This document shows positions 10,074-18,870 of a stretch of 51,212 nt of DNA, one piece after another. Both the position numbers and the translations under genes were made by a program. Source of the DNA: an uncultured Rhodospirillales bacterium (lineage in GTDB: Bacteria; Pseudomonadota; Alphaproteobacteria; Reyranellales; Reyranellaceae). The first letter of the stretch is position 1. Each line of letters begins with the position of its first letter. Below the pieces are notes generated by a model. The model saw only the letters and a program-made list of their open reading frames with translations. It did not search any database and had not been told where the DNA came from. The stretch is taken from contig CADECW010000013.1 of the NCBI GenBank assembly GCA_902825855.1, positions 35,827 to 87,038 of the forward strand, in the 5' to 3' direction.

Positions 10074-10123
10074 CCTCAGCACCCCCTATATTTGTCGTAA
10101 CTCGGTAGCGGGTAGTGACCCGC
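10065..10123 (+). promoter_or_regulatory. Candidate hfq promoter and leader hairpin
   Basis: TTGCTT (10065-10070) and TATATT (10087-10092) are separated by 16 bp and form a plausible sigma-70 promoter overlapping the end of the HAD gene. Downstream, GCGGGT (10108-10113) and ACCCGC (10118-10123) form a perfect 6-bp stem with a 4-base loop. It lies in the 105-bp leader before hfq and has no U-run, so it is more likely a 5' UTR hairpin than a terminator. Confidence 0.45.
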
Positions 10124-10178
10124 GCCTATCCAACGGCTGCCCAAAAAGCAGTCGGACGCCCAGCAAGAGGCCAAGAAC

Positions 10179-10427
10179 ATGAGCGAAAAGGCACAGAACG
10201 TTCAGGACGTGTTCCTGAACCACCTGCGCAAGAACAAGACGCCCGTCACGATCTTCCTTGTGAACGGCGTGAAACTGCAGGGGATCGTCACCTGGTTCGA
10301 CAATTTCTCGGTGCTGCTGCGCCGCGACGGCCATTCGCAGCTTGTTTACAAGCATGCGATCTCGACCATCATGCCGGTCACGCCGGTGCAGCTGTTCGAC
10401 GGCGACAAGGCCGACGCAGCGGGCTGA
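10179..10427 (+). CDS. hfq: RNA chaperone Hfq
   Basis: An 82-residue Sm-like protein that forms hexamers and pairs small RNAs with mRNAs. It shows the Sm1 region [20 protein letters not shown] and [18 protein letters not shown], and the Sm2 signature [10 protein letters not shown], equivalent to the canonical YKHAISTV. The C-terminal tail is short, as usual in alphaproteobacteria. The conserved hfq-hflX pair follows the ntr operon here, as in rhizobia and Rhodospirillales. hflX begins at once after the stop. Confidence 0.97.
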   Translation: MSEKAQNVQDVFLNHLRKNKTPVTIFLVNGVKLQGIVTWFDNFSVLLRRDGHSQLVYKHAISTIMPVTPVQLFDGDKADAAG

Positions 10428-10428
10428 T

Positions 10429-11778
10429 TTGAGCGAAACCCACGAGCTGAACGGACACGATAGGGGCCGTCGCAAGGCCGAGGACACCGCCCGGCCACGA
10501 ATGGTGGCGGCCGTGCTGTCACCGTATGCACCGGGAGTGCATCGCGAGGAGCGCGATCGTGGTGCCAAGCTTGAAGAGGCGGTCGGCTTGGCCCGCGCCA
10601 TCGACCTCGATGTGCGCTTGGCCGAGACGGTGCCGCTGCGCCGCGTCACTCCTGCCACGCTCATCGGCAAAGGCGTGGTCGAGCGCGTAAAGGACAGTGT
10701 CAAGGCTCAGGGGATCGGGTTGGTTGTCGTCGACGACCGGTTGACTCCCGTGCAGCAGCGCAATCTCGAGAAGGCGTTGGACGCAAAGGTAATCGACCGC
10801 ACCGGCCTCATTCTGGAGATCTTCGGTGCTCGTGCGCGCACACACGAAGGGCGCCTGCAGGTCGAGCTGGCAGCGCTCGACTACCAGCGCGGCCGCCTGG
10901 TGCGGTCGTGGACCCACTTGGAACGGCAGCGCGGCGGCTTCGGCTTCCTCGGGGGGCCTGGCGAATCGCAGATCGAGATCGACCGCCGCCTGATCGGCGA
11001 GCGCATGGTTCGAATCAAGCGCGATCTGGAAGGCGTGCGCCGCACCCGCGCCGTCAATCGCGCCGGGCGCCGCAAGGCACGCCTGCCGACGGTTGCACTG
11101 GTTGGCTACACCAACGCCGGCAAGTCGACCCTGTTCAACCGCTTGAGCGGCGCCGACGTCATGGCCAAGGACCTGCTGTTCGCTACGCTCGATCCGACCA
11201 TGCGATCGATCAAGCTGCCCAGCGGCAAGCCCTGCGTGATCTCCGACACGGTCGGCTTCGTGTCCGACCTGCCGACGCACCTGGTCGAGGCCTTTCGAGC
11301 CACGCTCGAGGAGGTCCTGGAGGCCGACCTGATCGTGCATGTCCGCGACATCGCCCATCCCGACAGTGAGCAGCAGAAAGCCGACGTCGAGGCCGTGCTG
11401 CACGATCTCGGCGTTATCGAGGAAGGGGGAGGGCGGCTCATCATCGAGGCGCTGAACAAGATCGACATGCTGCCGCCCGACATCCGCCACCCGCTGGAGA
11501 CCCGGTCCCATACCGGGGCCGAGCGCGCCCGGCAGTATCCGGTCTCGGCAATGACCGGGGAAGGCGTCGACCGGCTCCTCGAAGCGATCGGCGGGTTCCT
11601 GGGCCGTGCCGGAGAGGCACGCGAGGTCGAGGTGCCACTCAGCGATGGTGCCACGATCGCCTGGCTCTACCGCCACGGCGAGGTGCGCAGCCGCCACGAC
11701 GAGGGCGAGATCGCGCGACTGACGGTCGCGCTCGACGCCGCCGCTTCGGCGCAATTCGAACGCCGTCTCGCGCGTTGA
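10429..11778 (+). CDS. hflX: Ribosome-associated GTPase HflX
   Basis: A GTPase of about 449 residues that binds the 50S subunit and splits stalled ribosomes under stress. The N-terminal HflX domain has [35 protein letters not shown] and [15 protein letters not shown]; a coiled coil with [12 protein letters not shown] follows. The G domain has G1 [15 protein letters not shown]3 [10 protein letters not shown] and G4 NKID. The proposed start is TTG at 10429, one base after the hfq stop, suggesting coupling; an ATG at 10501 ([12 protein letters not shown]) is the alternative. The frame open upstream of 10429 lies inside hfq and is not coding. Confidence 0.92.
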   Translation: MSETHELNGHDRGRRKAEDTARPRMVAAVLSPYAPGVHREERDRGAKLEEAVGLARAIDLDVRLAETVPLRRVTPATLIGKGVVERVKDSVKAQGIGLVVVDDRLTPVQQRNLEKALDAKVIDRTGLILEIFGARARTHEGRLQVELAALDYQRGRLVRSWTHLERQRGGFGFLGGPGESQIEIDRRLIGERMVRIKRDLEGVRRTRAVNRAGRRKARLPTVALVGYTNAGKSTLFNRLSGADVMAKDLLFATLDPTMRSIKLPSGKPCVISDTVGFVSDLPTHLVEAFRATLEEVLEADLIVHVRDIAHPDSEQQKADVEAVLHDLGVIEEGGGRLIIEALNKIDMLPPDIRHPLETRSHTGAERARQYPVSAMTGEGVDRLLEAIGGFLGRAGEAREVEVPLSDGATIAWLYRHGEVRSRHDEGEIARLTVALDAAASAQFERRLAR

Positions 11779-11804
11779 CACTGGGCTCTCCGGATACCTA
11801 TAAG
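11775..11804 (+). promoter_or_regulatory. Strong promoter for groES, possibly RpoH-type
   Basis: TTGACA (11775-11780) and TATAAG (11799-11804) are separated by 18 bp, ending 27 bp before the groES ATG. The -35 overlaps the hflX stop. The extended -10, CCTATAAG, also resembles the alphaproteobacterial RpoH consensus (CYTATNT) with one mismatch, so heat-shock control is possible. Confidence 0.55.
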
Positions 11805-11831
11805 CGGCCCAGTCCAGACAAAGGAAAGACC

Positions 11832-12119
11832 ATGCAATTCAAGCCCTTGCACGATCGGCTGCTGCTCAAGCCGTCGTCTGCCGAGACCAAGACCAAGTCC
11901 GGTATCATCATCCCCGACACCGCCCAGGAGAAGCCCATGCAGGGCGAAGTCGTGGCAGTCGGCAAGGGTAAACGGCTGGAAGACGGCCGGCTCCAGGCGC
12001 TCGACGTCAAGGTCGGCGACCAGGTGCTGTACGGCAAGTGGTCGGGCACCGAGGTCAAGCTCGGCGGTGTCGAGCACGTGATCCTGAAGGAAGAGGACCT
12101 CTTCGGCATCGTCGGCTGA
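11832..12119 (+). CDS. groES: Co-chaperonin GroES without adjacent groEL
   Basis: A 95-residue Hsp10 that caps the GroEL folding chamber. The sequence is canonical: [12 protein letters not shown] at the N-terminus, a mobile loop [20 protein letters not shown], then [11 protein letters not shown] and [11 protein letters not shown], ending in EEDLFGIV. An AAGGAAAG Shine-Dalgarno lies 6 bases before the ATG; the frame is open further upstream but lacks family similarity. groEL does not follow: the next gene is an inositol-monophosphatase family member, so this is an orphan copy or the organism splits its groES and groEL. Confidence 0.95.
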   Translation: MQFKPLHDRLLLKPSSAETKTKSGIIIPDTAQEKPMQGEVVAVGKGKRLEDGRLQALDVKVGDQVLYGKWSGTEVKLGGVEHVILKEEDLFGIVG

Positions 12120-12123
12120 CGAC

Positions 12124-12966
12124 ATGCTCGGCTCTGCAGACGCGGAGCGGGTTGCCGATCTGATGCGTGAGACTGCGGCTGCCGAACTGGAGCCGCGCTT
12201 CCGCACCTTGTCCGCGGAGGAGATTCGCGAGAAGCGTCCCGGCGATCTGGTTACAGTTGCCGACGAGGCCGCGGAGCAACGCTTGGCCACTGGGCTCGCC
12301 AAGATCCTGCCCGGTGTGCCGGTCGTGGGCGAGGAGGCCGTGGCAAAGGATGCGGGTCTGCTCGATCTTATCGCTCGCCCGGGCGAATCATGTTGGATCG
12401 TCGATCCATTGGATGGCACCAAGAACTTCGCCGAGGGCAGGGACCGTTTCGCCATCATCGTGGCCCTGGTTCGCGACACTCAGGCCGTCGCCGGCTGGAT
12501 CCTGAACGTGCCGCGCCGTCAGGTCGCCATGGTGGTGAAGGGCGAGGGCGTGACTCTGGACGGGGTACGAGTGGCCCAGCGCAAACCCCGCCGACCGCCC
12601 AACGGCTTCGTCGGCTACAATGTCTTGAAGGAGTTCAAGCGTCAGCTGCAGCCTGAACAGCGTCGCCGCCTGGGCAAGGTCAGGCCGAGCAGCTGCTCAG
12701 GCGCGGAATACCTGGAGATGCTGGCCGGGCAATCCGATTTCAATCTCTTCCGCCGCGCCATGCCGTGGGACCACGCGGCCGGAGCGTTGATGATGACGGA
12801 AGCAGGCGGGGTCGCATGGCGCATCGATGGAAGCCCTTATGCGGCTTCCCAGCCAACCGCCTCGGGGGTGAATGCAGCCATCGATCCCGATGTCGCGTCG
12901 GAGGTGCGCGACGTGCTGGACACTGTTCGGATGCCGCTGCTGGCAGGGCTGCCAAAGGTGCAATGA
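12124..12966 (+). CDS. Inositol-monophosphatase-family sugar phosphatase
   Basis: A 280-residue Mg-dependent phosphatase of the inositol monophosphatase/CysQ superfamily. It carries the metal-binding Glu pair in VVGEEAV, motif A WIVDPLDGTKNFAEG, and motif B WDHAAGALMMTEAGG. The substrate could be inositol phosphate, 3'-phosphoadenosine 5'-phosphate or a sugar phosphate; nothing in the sequence decides among them. The start lies four bases after the groES stop, so the two are probably co-transcribed. It converges on mazG with only a 9-base gap and no obvious terminator. Confidence 0.85.
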   Translation: MLGSADAERVADLMRETAAAELEPRFRTLSAEEIREKRPGDLVTVADEAAEQRLATGLAKILPGVPVVGEEAVAKDAGLLDLIARPGESCWIVDPLDGTKNFAEGRDRFAIIVALVRDTQAVAGWILNVPRRQVAMVVKGEGVTLDGVRVAQRKPRRPPNGFVGYNVLKEFKRQLQPEQRRRLGKVRPSSCSGAEYLEMLAGQSDFNLFRRAMPWDHAAGALMMTEAGGVAWRIDGSPYAASQPTASGVNAAIDPDVASEVRDVLDTVRMPLLAGLPKVQ

Positions 12967-12975
12967 CAGGGTCGA

Positions 12976-13800
12976 TCAGGCTTTCGTCTTGGCCTCCTGC
13001 CAAAGAGCTTCCATTTCCGGCAGCGTAGCGTCCGCGGGCTTGCGGTTCGTCTCGGCCAGGCGTTTTTCAATGTGGCGGAAGCGTCTCTCGAACTTGTCGT
13101 TCGTGGCGCGCAGCGCCGCCTCGGGGTCGACCTTACAGTGGCGTGCGAGGTTGGCGACGGCGAAGAGCACATCGCCCAGTTCGTCTGTCAGTCGCTCTTG
13201 GTCGACGGTTCCGGCCGCCAGTTCGGCCCTCAGCTCGCCCAGCTCCTCCTCGATCTTGTCGATCACTGGCCCCGTCTTCTTCCAGTCGAAGCCGACCCGG
13301 GCCGCCCGCTTCTGGATCTTTTCGGCCCGCAGCAGGGCGGGGAGGGCCTTCGCTACCCCGTCCAGGGTCCCTGCCGGTTCGCGTCCCTTGGCCGCCCGCT
13401 CGGCTGCCTTGCGCGCCTCCCATGAGACAGTCTGGGCTTCGGCCGTGTCGATCTTGGCATCGCCAAAGACGTGGGGGTGCCGGTCGACCATCTTGTCGGC
13501 CACGGCCTCGGCCACTTCCGTGAAGCCAAAGGCGCCGGCCTCGCTCGCCATCTGGGAATGGTAGACGACCTGCAACAGCAGGTCGCCCAGTTCCTCCTTG
13601 AGTGCCGGCAAATCTTCGCGCTCGATGGCGTCCGCCACCTCGTAGGCTTCTTCGATAGTGTACGGCGCAATGGTCCGGAAGGTCTGGTCGATGTCCCACG
13701 GGCAGCCATGCTGGCGGTCGCGCAGCCACGCCATGACGGCGAGCAGTCGCGCCATCGGCTCGGGGGGCAGCGAGCTGACCTTGGGACGTTCGGACGTCAT
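12976..13800 (-). CDS. mazG: Nucleoside triphosphate pyrophosphohydrolase MazG
   Basis: A 274-residue enzyme hydrolysing (d)NTPs to NMP and pyrophosphate. The N-terminal MazG domain has CPWDIDQTFRTIAPYTIEEAYEVADAI followed by the Mg-binding LKEELGDLLLQVV; the C-terminal repeat has EEELGEL and LTDELGDVLFAVANLAR. Two tandem domains and this length match E. coli MazG. The ATG at 13800 is preferred over a TTG at 13815 because an AGGA box lies about 8 bases before it. It has its own unusually AT-rich upstream region. Confidence 0.95.
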   Translation of the reverse strand: MTSERPKVSSLPPEPMARLLAVMAWLRDRQHGCPWDIDQTFRTIAPYTIEEAYEVADAIEREDLPALKEELGDLLLQVVYHSQMASEAGAFGFTEVAEAVADKMVDRHPHVFGDAKIDTAEAQTVSWEARKAAERAAKGREPAGTLDGVAKALPALLRAEKIQKRAARVGFDWKKTGPVIDKIEEELGELRAELAAGTVDQERLTDELGDVLFAVANLARHCKVDPEAALRATNDKFERRFRHIEKRLAETNRKPADATLPEMEALWQEAKTKA

Positions 13801-13817
13801 GCCGCTTATCCTCAACT

Positions 13818-13874
13818 CCGATATCGTATAATATATATTATGACAAATATAGATATTATCTTATTTATAATAGG
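13818..13874 (-). promoter_or_regulatory. AT-rich mazG upstream region with palindrome
   Basis: The 57 bases before mazG are almost all A/T inside an otherwise GC-rich chromosome. They contain the perfect 14-bp palindrome ATAATATATATTAT (13828-13841). On the minus strand TTGTCA (13846-13841) can serve as a -35 with several TATA-like -10 candidates downstream. This is likely the mazG promoter, possibly with a nucleoid-protein binding site. Confidence 0.45.
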
Positions 13875-14576
13875 TTACCAGTTTATCTGCATACTCTGCT
13901 TGAGAAGTGCCAGAAACTTGAGACCGCGGGCGGAGTCGCTCGCCGGCACGCCGAGCGTCAGCAGGATGCCCTCCTTAGGATTGCCCGGACGCTGTACGAC
14001 CAGGTCGAATACCGTGCGAGTCTCACCGTCGCCTTGGCCCTTGGGTACGTTCTCGTAGACGATCAGGAACGTGCCATCGCCGAGCTTGCGGGCCTGGGCC
14101 CGCACAGTCGGACGGCGTGCCGCGATCGATCCGCTCTTGGTCGCGGCGTAGTGCTCGGCGTCCTTGACGCCCTCGAAGGCGAAATCGACCCGCCAGATGA
14201 TAAGGCGATAGCGCTTCTCGCCGCTATAGGCGACGCCCCGCTCCCAGTCCTCGGTCGCCTGCCAGCCCAGCGGTAGCGACAGTTCGACTCTGATCGACCC
14301 GAACTGCACCCGGGCAAGGCCTTGTGCACTGTCGACGACGGCGACCCGCGACGACACCTGGTTGGGTCCCCCGGCAATGATGGGGTCGACGCCACGGTTG
14401 AAGCTGGCGCCGTTGTCCTTGACGGCGAAGTCGCGAAACGTCAGCCCGCCGGCATCGAGGTCGGCCGCTTGCGCCGAAAACCCGACGAAAACGGCACCGA
14501 GGCCCCCCAACAGGAACAAGCGGCGACCGGACTCGTTTTGTCTCGCTTCATGCGTCAGGTGTGGGACGCCTGCCAA
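13875..14576 (-). CDS. Exported protein of unknown function with Tat-like signal
   Basis: A 233-residue protein from a TTG at 14576, the only start after an in-frame stop at about 14594. The N-terminus has paired arginines before a hydrophobic stretch (GRRLFLLGGLGAVFVGFSAQA), consistent with a Tat or Sec signal and cleavage near AQA. The mature part has no motif I recognise; it has alternating beta-like segments (VELSLPLGWQA, YRLIIWRVDF, FLIVYENVPKGQG, FDLVVQRPG) and ends KQSMQINW. It lies 18 bases after the MBL hydrolase gene, so it is probably the last gene of that run. Periplasmic location is an inference. Confidence 0.7.
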   Translation of the reverse strand: MAGVPHLTHEARQNESGRRLFLLGGLGAVFVGFSAQAADLDAGGLTFRDFAVKDNGASFNRGVDPIIAGGPNQVSSRVAVVDSAQGLARVQFGSIRVELSLPLGWQATEDWERGVAYSGEKRYRLIIWRVDFAFEGVKDAEHYAATKSGSIAARRPTVRAQARKLGDGTFLIVYENVPKGQGDGETRTVFDLVVQRPGNPKEGILLTLGVPASDSARGLKFLALLKQSMQINW

Positions 14577-14594
14577 TCGTCTGATAGTAATGGA

Positions 14595-15371
14595 CTATTC
14601 TCCATTAATTTCGATGACCAACCCGTCGTGGCAGGGTTGGACATGAGCCGGTGTCAGTCGATCGAGCTCAGCATAGTCCATATCGACGTGGAGATTGGTC
14701 AAAAAAGCCCGCTTGGGCGAAACGCGCGTGATCCATTCCAGGGCGCGGTCGAGATGAGCATGGGTCGGGTGCGGGCGGTAGCGCATGGCGTCCACAACCA
14801 GCACATCGACCCCTGCCATCGTCTCCAGCGCCTCGTCTGACAGGGCCACGCAATCGTTGGCGTAGGCGAAGCGTCCGAAGCGGAATCCAAGCGAGGTGGC
14901 GATGCCGTGGTCCTGCACGAATGGCCGGACCGGAAGACCCGCAGCCATAAACGGCCCATCGACGCGATGGTGCCGGTAGATCGGATTGTAGAAGCCGTCC
15001 TCCGCCGCGAAGCAGTAGCCGAACCGCTGGAGCAGGATCCTGTAGGTCCGCTCGTCGGACCACGCCTCGATCGGCCCTTGGCGCAGCATGTAGGGCCGCA
15101 CGTCGTCAATGCCGTGGACTTGGTCGGCATGCTCGTGCGTCCACAATACCGCGTCGATGTTTTCGACCCTGGCGTCCAGCAATTGCGCGCGCAGGTCGGG
15201 CGATGTGTCGATCAGGATCGTCTTACCCTGGTCCTGGACCAAGATGGAGCAGCGCCGCCGGTGGTTGCGCGGGTCCGCCGGATTGGCGGCTCCCCATTCG
15301 CCGTTGCCGCCCCGGCCCCCTACCCTTGGTACGCCGCCTGACGTGCCGCAGCCGAGGATCGTTACCCGCAC
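14595..15371 (-). CDS. MBL-fold metallo-hydrolase (PhnP-like)
   Basis: A 258-residue metallo-beta-lactamase-fold protein related to the PhnP/phosphoribosyl cyclic phosphodiesterase group. It opens with VTILGCGTSGGVPRVG, has a cysteine/histidine-rich NHRRRCSILVQ, the metal motif THEHADQVHGIDDVRPY, and late histidines in HPTHAHLDRALEW and LTNLHVDMDYAEL. The usual HxHxDH has Gln at the final His position. The GTG start at 15371 overlaps the tatD stop by about 10 bases; the frame remains open upstream only as shadow sequence. The tatD-MBL pairing after metG is common in alphaproteobacteria. The substrate is unknown. Confidence 0.87.
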   Translation of the reverse strand: MRVTILGCGTSGGVPRVGGRGGNGEWGAANPADPRNHRRRCSILVQDQGKTILIDTSPDLRAQLLDARVENIDAVLWTHEHADQVHGIDDVRPYMLRQGPIEAWSDERTYRILLQRFGYCFAAEDGFYNPIYRHHRVDGPFMAAGLPVRPFVQDHGIATSLGFRFGRFAYANDCVALSDEALETMAGVDVLVVDAMRYRPHPTHAHLDRALEWITRVSPKRAFLTNLHVDMDYAELDRLTPAHVQPCHDGLVIEINGE

Positions 15372-16165
15372 CTCACGCCCTCCAACCCTGTGCGCTCGGC
15401 TTTGGCGAACAGTCGGAAGAAGTTGTCGGTGGTGGCCGCCTCGAGCGCGGTCAGGCTGATGCCCTTCAGCTCGGCGAGCTTGGCTGCGGTATGGGCAACG
15501 AAGGCGGGCTCGTTGGTCTTGCCGCGCTTCGGGACCGGCGCCAGGTAGGGCGCGTCGGTCTCCACCAGAAGCCGGTCGAGCGGGATGTCTCGCACCGTAG
15601 CGCGCAGCGCCTCCGCCGCCTTGAAGGTAACGATCCCCGAGATCGAGATGTACATGCCGAGTGCCAACGCCCGATGCGCCACTTCGGCGCCCGAGCTGAA
15701 GCAATGGATCAGTCCGGGAAAGGCGCCCCTCGCGTACTCCGCTTCGAGGATGTCGCCTGTCTCGCGGTCGGCGTCGCGCGTATGGACAATCAGCGGCAAG
15801 CCGGTCTGGCGCGCCGCCGCGATATGGGCGCGAAAGCTTTCGGCCTGCTCGGCGCGGGGGCTGTGCTCGTAGTAGAAGTCCAGGCCGGTCTCGCCGATGC
15901 CGACGACTTTGGCGTGGCGCGCAGCTTCGATCAGGCGGTCGGGGGTGCGCTGCCCCTCCTCCTTGGCCTCGTGCGGATGCACGCCAACAGAGCACCAGAC
16001 ATTGCCATGGCGCTCGGCGATGGCCCTCACCTTGTCGAACTGGTCGAGCCTGGTGCCGATGGTCAGCATACCGGCCACGCCCGCGTTGCGGGCGCGCGCC
16101 AGCACGCCGCTCTCGTCAGCCTGGAGGTCGGGAAAATCGAGATGGCAGTGGCTGTCGATCAGCAT
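15362..16165 (-). CDS. tatD: TatD-family metal-dependent DNase
   Basis: A 267-residue TIM-barrel hydrolase. It has the metal-binding IDSHCHLDFPD (His6, His8), VGVHPHEAKEE, GIGETGLDFYYEHSP with the bridging Glu, PLIVHTRDAD, IHCFSSG and LLVETDAPYLAPVPKRGKTNEP. These are all TatD/YcfH signatures. The ATG at 16165 overlaps the metG stop by one base (TGATG), so translation is coupled; the upstream open frame is inside metG. The family has 3'-5' DNase and D-aminoacyl-tRNA-related activities; which applies here is open. Confidence 0.93.
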   Translation of the reverse strand: MLIDSHCHLDFPDLQADESGVLARARNAGVAGMLTIGTRLDQFDKVRAIAERHGNVWCSVGVHPHEAKEEGQRTPDRLIEAARHAKVVGIGETGLDFYYEHSPRAEQAESFRAHIAAARQTGLPLIVHTRDADRETGDILEAEYARGAFPGLIHCFSSGAEVAHRALALGMYISISGIVTFKAAEALRATVRDIPLDRLLVETDAPYLAPVPKRGKTNEPAFVAHTAAKLAELKGISLTALEAATTDNFFRLFAKAERTGLEGVRCG

Positions 16166-17718
16166 CAGTTTGCTGCTTTTGCCGGTTCGACGTAACGCGG
16201 AAACACGCCTTGCGGCGGCGGCAGTGCGGTGCCCGACACCAGTTCCTTGTCGAAGCCCGCAAACGTCCGATCGGCCGCTGCGATCGCCAGCTGATCGAGG
16301 ATCTTGCCCGCCGAGTCCGGCATGAAGGGCTGCACCAGCAAGGTCACGCGCCGGATGGTCTCGGCCAGCACCCACAGCACGGTGTCACGCCGCACGGTAT
16401 CGGTCTTGGCAAGCGCCCACGGCGCCTGCGCGTCGACATAGCGGTTGGCGTCGGCGATCACTTCCCACATCGCGATCAGCGCGCGATGGAACGCCTGCTC
16501 GTCGAGGTCGCCACGCACCGCGGCCAACAGTTCCTTGGCACGATCGAGCAGCGCTGCGTCCGCCTCGGCGATCGCGCCCTTGGCTGGCACCTTGCCGCCG
16601 CCGCTCTTGGCCACGATCGACAGCACGCGCTGGCAGAGATTGCCGTAGGCATTGGCAAGATCGCCGTTCATGCGGCCGACCAGCGCTCGCCGCTGCAGGT
16701 CGCCATCGTTGCCGAACGGCACCTCACGCAGCAGGAAGTAGCGCACCGGATCGAGTCCGTAAGTTGCCACCAGCTCCACCGGATCGATGACGTTGCCCAG
16801 CGACTTGGAGATCTTCTGACCCTCGTTGGTCCACCAGCCGTGCGCGAACACGCGCTGCGGCGGCGCCACGCCGGCCGACATCAGGAAGGCCGGCCAGAAC
16901 ACGCAATGGAAGCGAATGATGTCCTTGCCCACCATGTGCAGGTCAGCCGGCCAGTACTTCCACAGAGGATCGTCCGTGTCGGGATAGCCGCACTCGGTGA
17001 TGTAGTTGGTGAGCGCGTCGAGCCAGACGTACATGATGTGCTTGGAGTCGCCCGGCACCGGTATGCCCCAGGAAAAACTGGTGCGCGACACCGACAGATC
17101 CTGCAGGCCGCTCTTCACGAAGCTGATGACCTCGTTGCGCCGGCTCTCGGGCGCAATGAAGCGCGGATTCCTTTCGTAGAAGTCGAGCAGCCGATCGGTC
17201 CATGCCGACAGCTTGAAGAAGTACGATGGTTCCTCGACCCACTCGACTTCCGCGCCGGACGCCGTCGCACGGCGCTTGCCGTCGGGGCCTGCCTCGGTCT
17301 CGCCTTCGACGAAGTAGGCCTCGTCGCGCACCGAGTACCAGCCGGCATACTTGCCGAGATAGATGTCGCCTGAAGCAACGAGCTTCTCCCATAGCGCCTG
17401 CGCAGCCGCGTGATGTCGCGGCTCGGTCGTGCGGATGAAGTTGTCGGGACTGTAGTTCATCGTCTTGACGAGGTCGCGGAAGGTTTGGCTCACCTTGTCG
17501 GTGAAGGCTTGCGGTGCCAGTCCGGCGGCGGCAGCCGCCTTCTCGACCTTCTGGCCGTGTTCGTCGGTGCCCGTGAGGAAGTGCACGTCGTAACCGTCGA
17601 GCCGCTTGAAGCGGGCCAGCACATCGCAGGCGAGGGTCGTGTAGGCGTGCCCGATATGAGGCACGTCGTTCACGTAATAGATTGGCGTCGTGACGTAGAA
17701 GGTACCGCGGCCCGACAT
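16165..17718 (-). CDS. metG: Methionyl-tRNA synthetase
   Basis: A 517-residue class I synthetase charging tRNA-Met. It starts YVTTPIYYVNDVPHIGHAYTT with the HIGH motif and continues with LTGTDEHGQKVEKAA, FVWLDAL-type MYVWLDALTNYI and the KMSKS equivalent KISKSLGN. It lacks the C-terminal tRNA-binding (EMAP-like) extension of E. coli MetG, as is normal for the shorter alphaproteobacterial form. The ATG at 17718 is chosen because family similarity starts there; the frame is open to 17838 without similarity. It lies 14 bases after holB and is coupled to tatD. Confidence 0.97.
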   Translation of the reverse strand: MSGRGTFYVTTPIYYVNDVPHIGHAYTTLACDVLARFKRLDGYDVHFLTGTDEHGQKVEKAAAAAGLAPQAFTDKVSQTFRDLVKTMNYSPDNFIRTTEPRHHAAAQALWEKLVASGDIYLGKYAGWYSVRDEAYFVEGETEAGPDGKRRATASGAEVEWVEEPSYFFKLSAWTDRLLDFYERNPRFIAPESRRNEVISFVKSGLQDLSVSRTSFSWGIPVPGDSKHIMYVWLDALTNYITECGYPDTDDPLWKYWPADLHMVGKDIIRFHCVFWPAFLMSAGVAPPQRVFAHGWWTNEGQKISKSLGNVIDPVELVATYGLDPVRYFLLREVPFGNDGDLQRRALVGRMNGDLANAYGNLCQRVLSIVAKSGGGKVPAKGAIAEADAALLDRAKELLAAVRGDLDEQAFHRALIAMWEVIADANRYVDAQAPWALAKTDTVRRDTVLWVLAETIRRVTLLVQPFMPDSAGKILDQLAIAAADRTFAGFDKELVSGTALPPPQGVFPRYVEPAKAAN

Positions 17719-17732
17719 GATGACCGAACTCT

Positions 17733-18866
17733 TCAGCGCATTGCCGATTGGAGGGCGAGGAAGCTGCCCAGCACCGTTTGCTTGCGGTCGAGATTGACCC
17801 GATCGGCGCCTGACAGCAGTTCGGCGGCCTTTTCCCATGCAACGATCCAGCGATCAAGGCTGGCCGCGGCCAGCAATCGCGCCTGCAGGCCGCGCTCAGC
17901 CGGCACGACAGGTGCAGCTTCTCCGCCCAGCGCCCACTGCCGCGCCAGGCCCTTCAGCCAGCCGTCGAACAGGTAGTTCAGCGAGCGCCAGGCGGCATTC
18001 GCCTCCTCGCCGCGGCGCGCGAAGCGCTCGGCGAAACCATGCAGGCGCGCCATGTCGAGTTCAGGCAACGTCGCCAGCACTGCGACCATCTCGCTGTAGA
18101 GTTCCAGGCTGCCTGCGCCCGCGAGCTCCAGTGCACGACCGATGCTGCCCTCAGCCAGCCGGGCGAGAGCCGCCCTTTCCTCGGCCTTTACTGCCGGTGC
18201 GTGGTCGCCGAGCAGTCGCTCGACGATGTCGTCGGCGAGCGGCTGCAGCGCAAGCCTGCGGCAACGCGAACGGATGGTCGGCAACAATCGGCCCGGCGCA
18301 TGCGCCACGATCAGCAGCACGGCGTTGGGCGGCGGCTCTTCCAGGATCTTCAAGACGGCGTTGGCGCTGTTGCGATTCATTTCGTCAGCGGAATCGACGA
18401 TGGCGACGCGCCATTTTCCCATCGCCGGGGTCATGTGCATGAAAGCCCCGAGGTCGCGCACGTCGTCGACGGCGATCTCCGCGCGCATACGCCCGGTGTC
18501 GGGATTGAGAGTGCGCCTCAGATGAAACAGGTCTGGATGCGAACGCGCATCGACCAGCGCGCGACCCGGCGCATCGCCCGCCACGTCGAGCCCTTGCACC
18601 GCGCCGCCGCCGAACAGTCCTTGCTCCTGTGAACCGCACAGCAGGAACCGCGCAAAGCGCCACGCAAGAGTAGCCTTGCCGATGCCGCGCGGACCGGCCA
18701 TCAGCCAGGCATGGTGCAGCCGCCCGCTTTCATGCGCCGCGAACATGGTCTTCTCGGCCGCCTCATGGCCGAGCACCTGCGCAGCCCGCCATGGCGGCGG
18801 CCAGTCGTAGGGCCATTCGAGCTTCTCGAGCTCGCTGGCGTCGGCGCTCGCCTTGCCCCTCGCCAT
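17733..18866 (-). CDS. holB: DNA polymerase III subunit delta'
   Basis: A 377-residue clamp-loader subunit of the AAA+ class. It has HAWLMAGPRGIGKATLAWRFAR at the Walker A position, a Walker-B-region VAIVDSADEMNRNSANAVLKILEEPP and the sensor/SRC motif PTIRSRCRRL. The delta' SRC motif supplies an arginine finger to neighbouring clamp-loader subunits. The ATG at 18866 is five bases from the tmk stop. The tmk-holB-metG-tatD order is conserved across alphaproteobacteria. Confidence 0.94.
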   Translation of the reverse strand: MARGKASADASELEKLEWPYDWPPPWRAAQVLGHEAAEKTMFAAHESGRLHHAWLMAGPRGIGKATLAWRFARFLLCGSQEQGLFGGGAVQGLDVAGDAPGRALVDARSHPDLFHLRRTLNPDTGRMRAEIAVDDVRDLGAFMHMTPAMGKWRVAIVDSADEMNRNSANAVLKILEEPPPNAVLLIVAHAPGRLLPTIRSRCRRLALQPLADDIVERLLGDHAPAVKAEERAALARLAEGSIGRALELAGAGSLELYSEMVAVLATLPELDMARLHGFAERFARRGEEANAAWRSLNYLFDGWLKGLARQWALGGEAAPVVPAERGLQARLLAAASLDRWIVAWEKAAELLSGADRVNLDRKQTVLGSFLALQSAMR

Positions 18867-18870
18867 CCCG

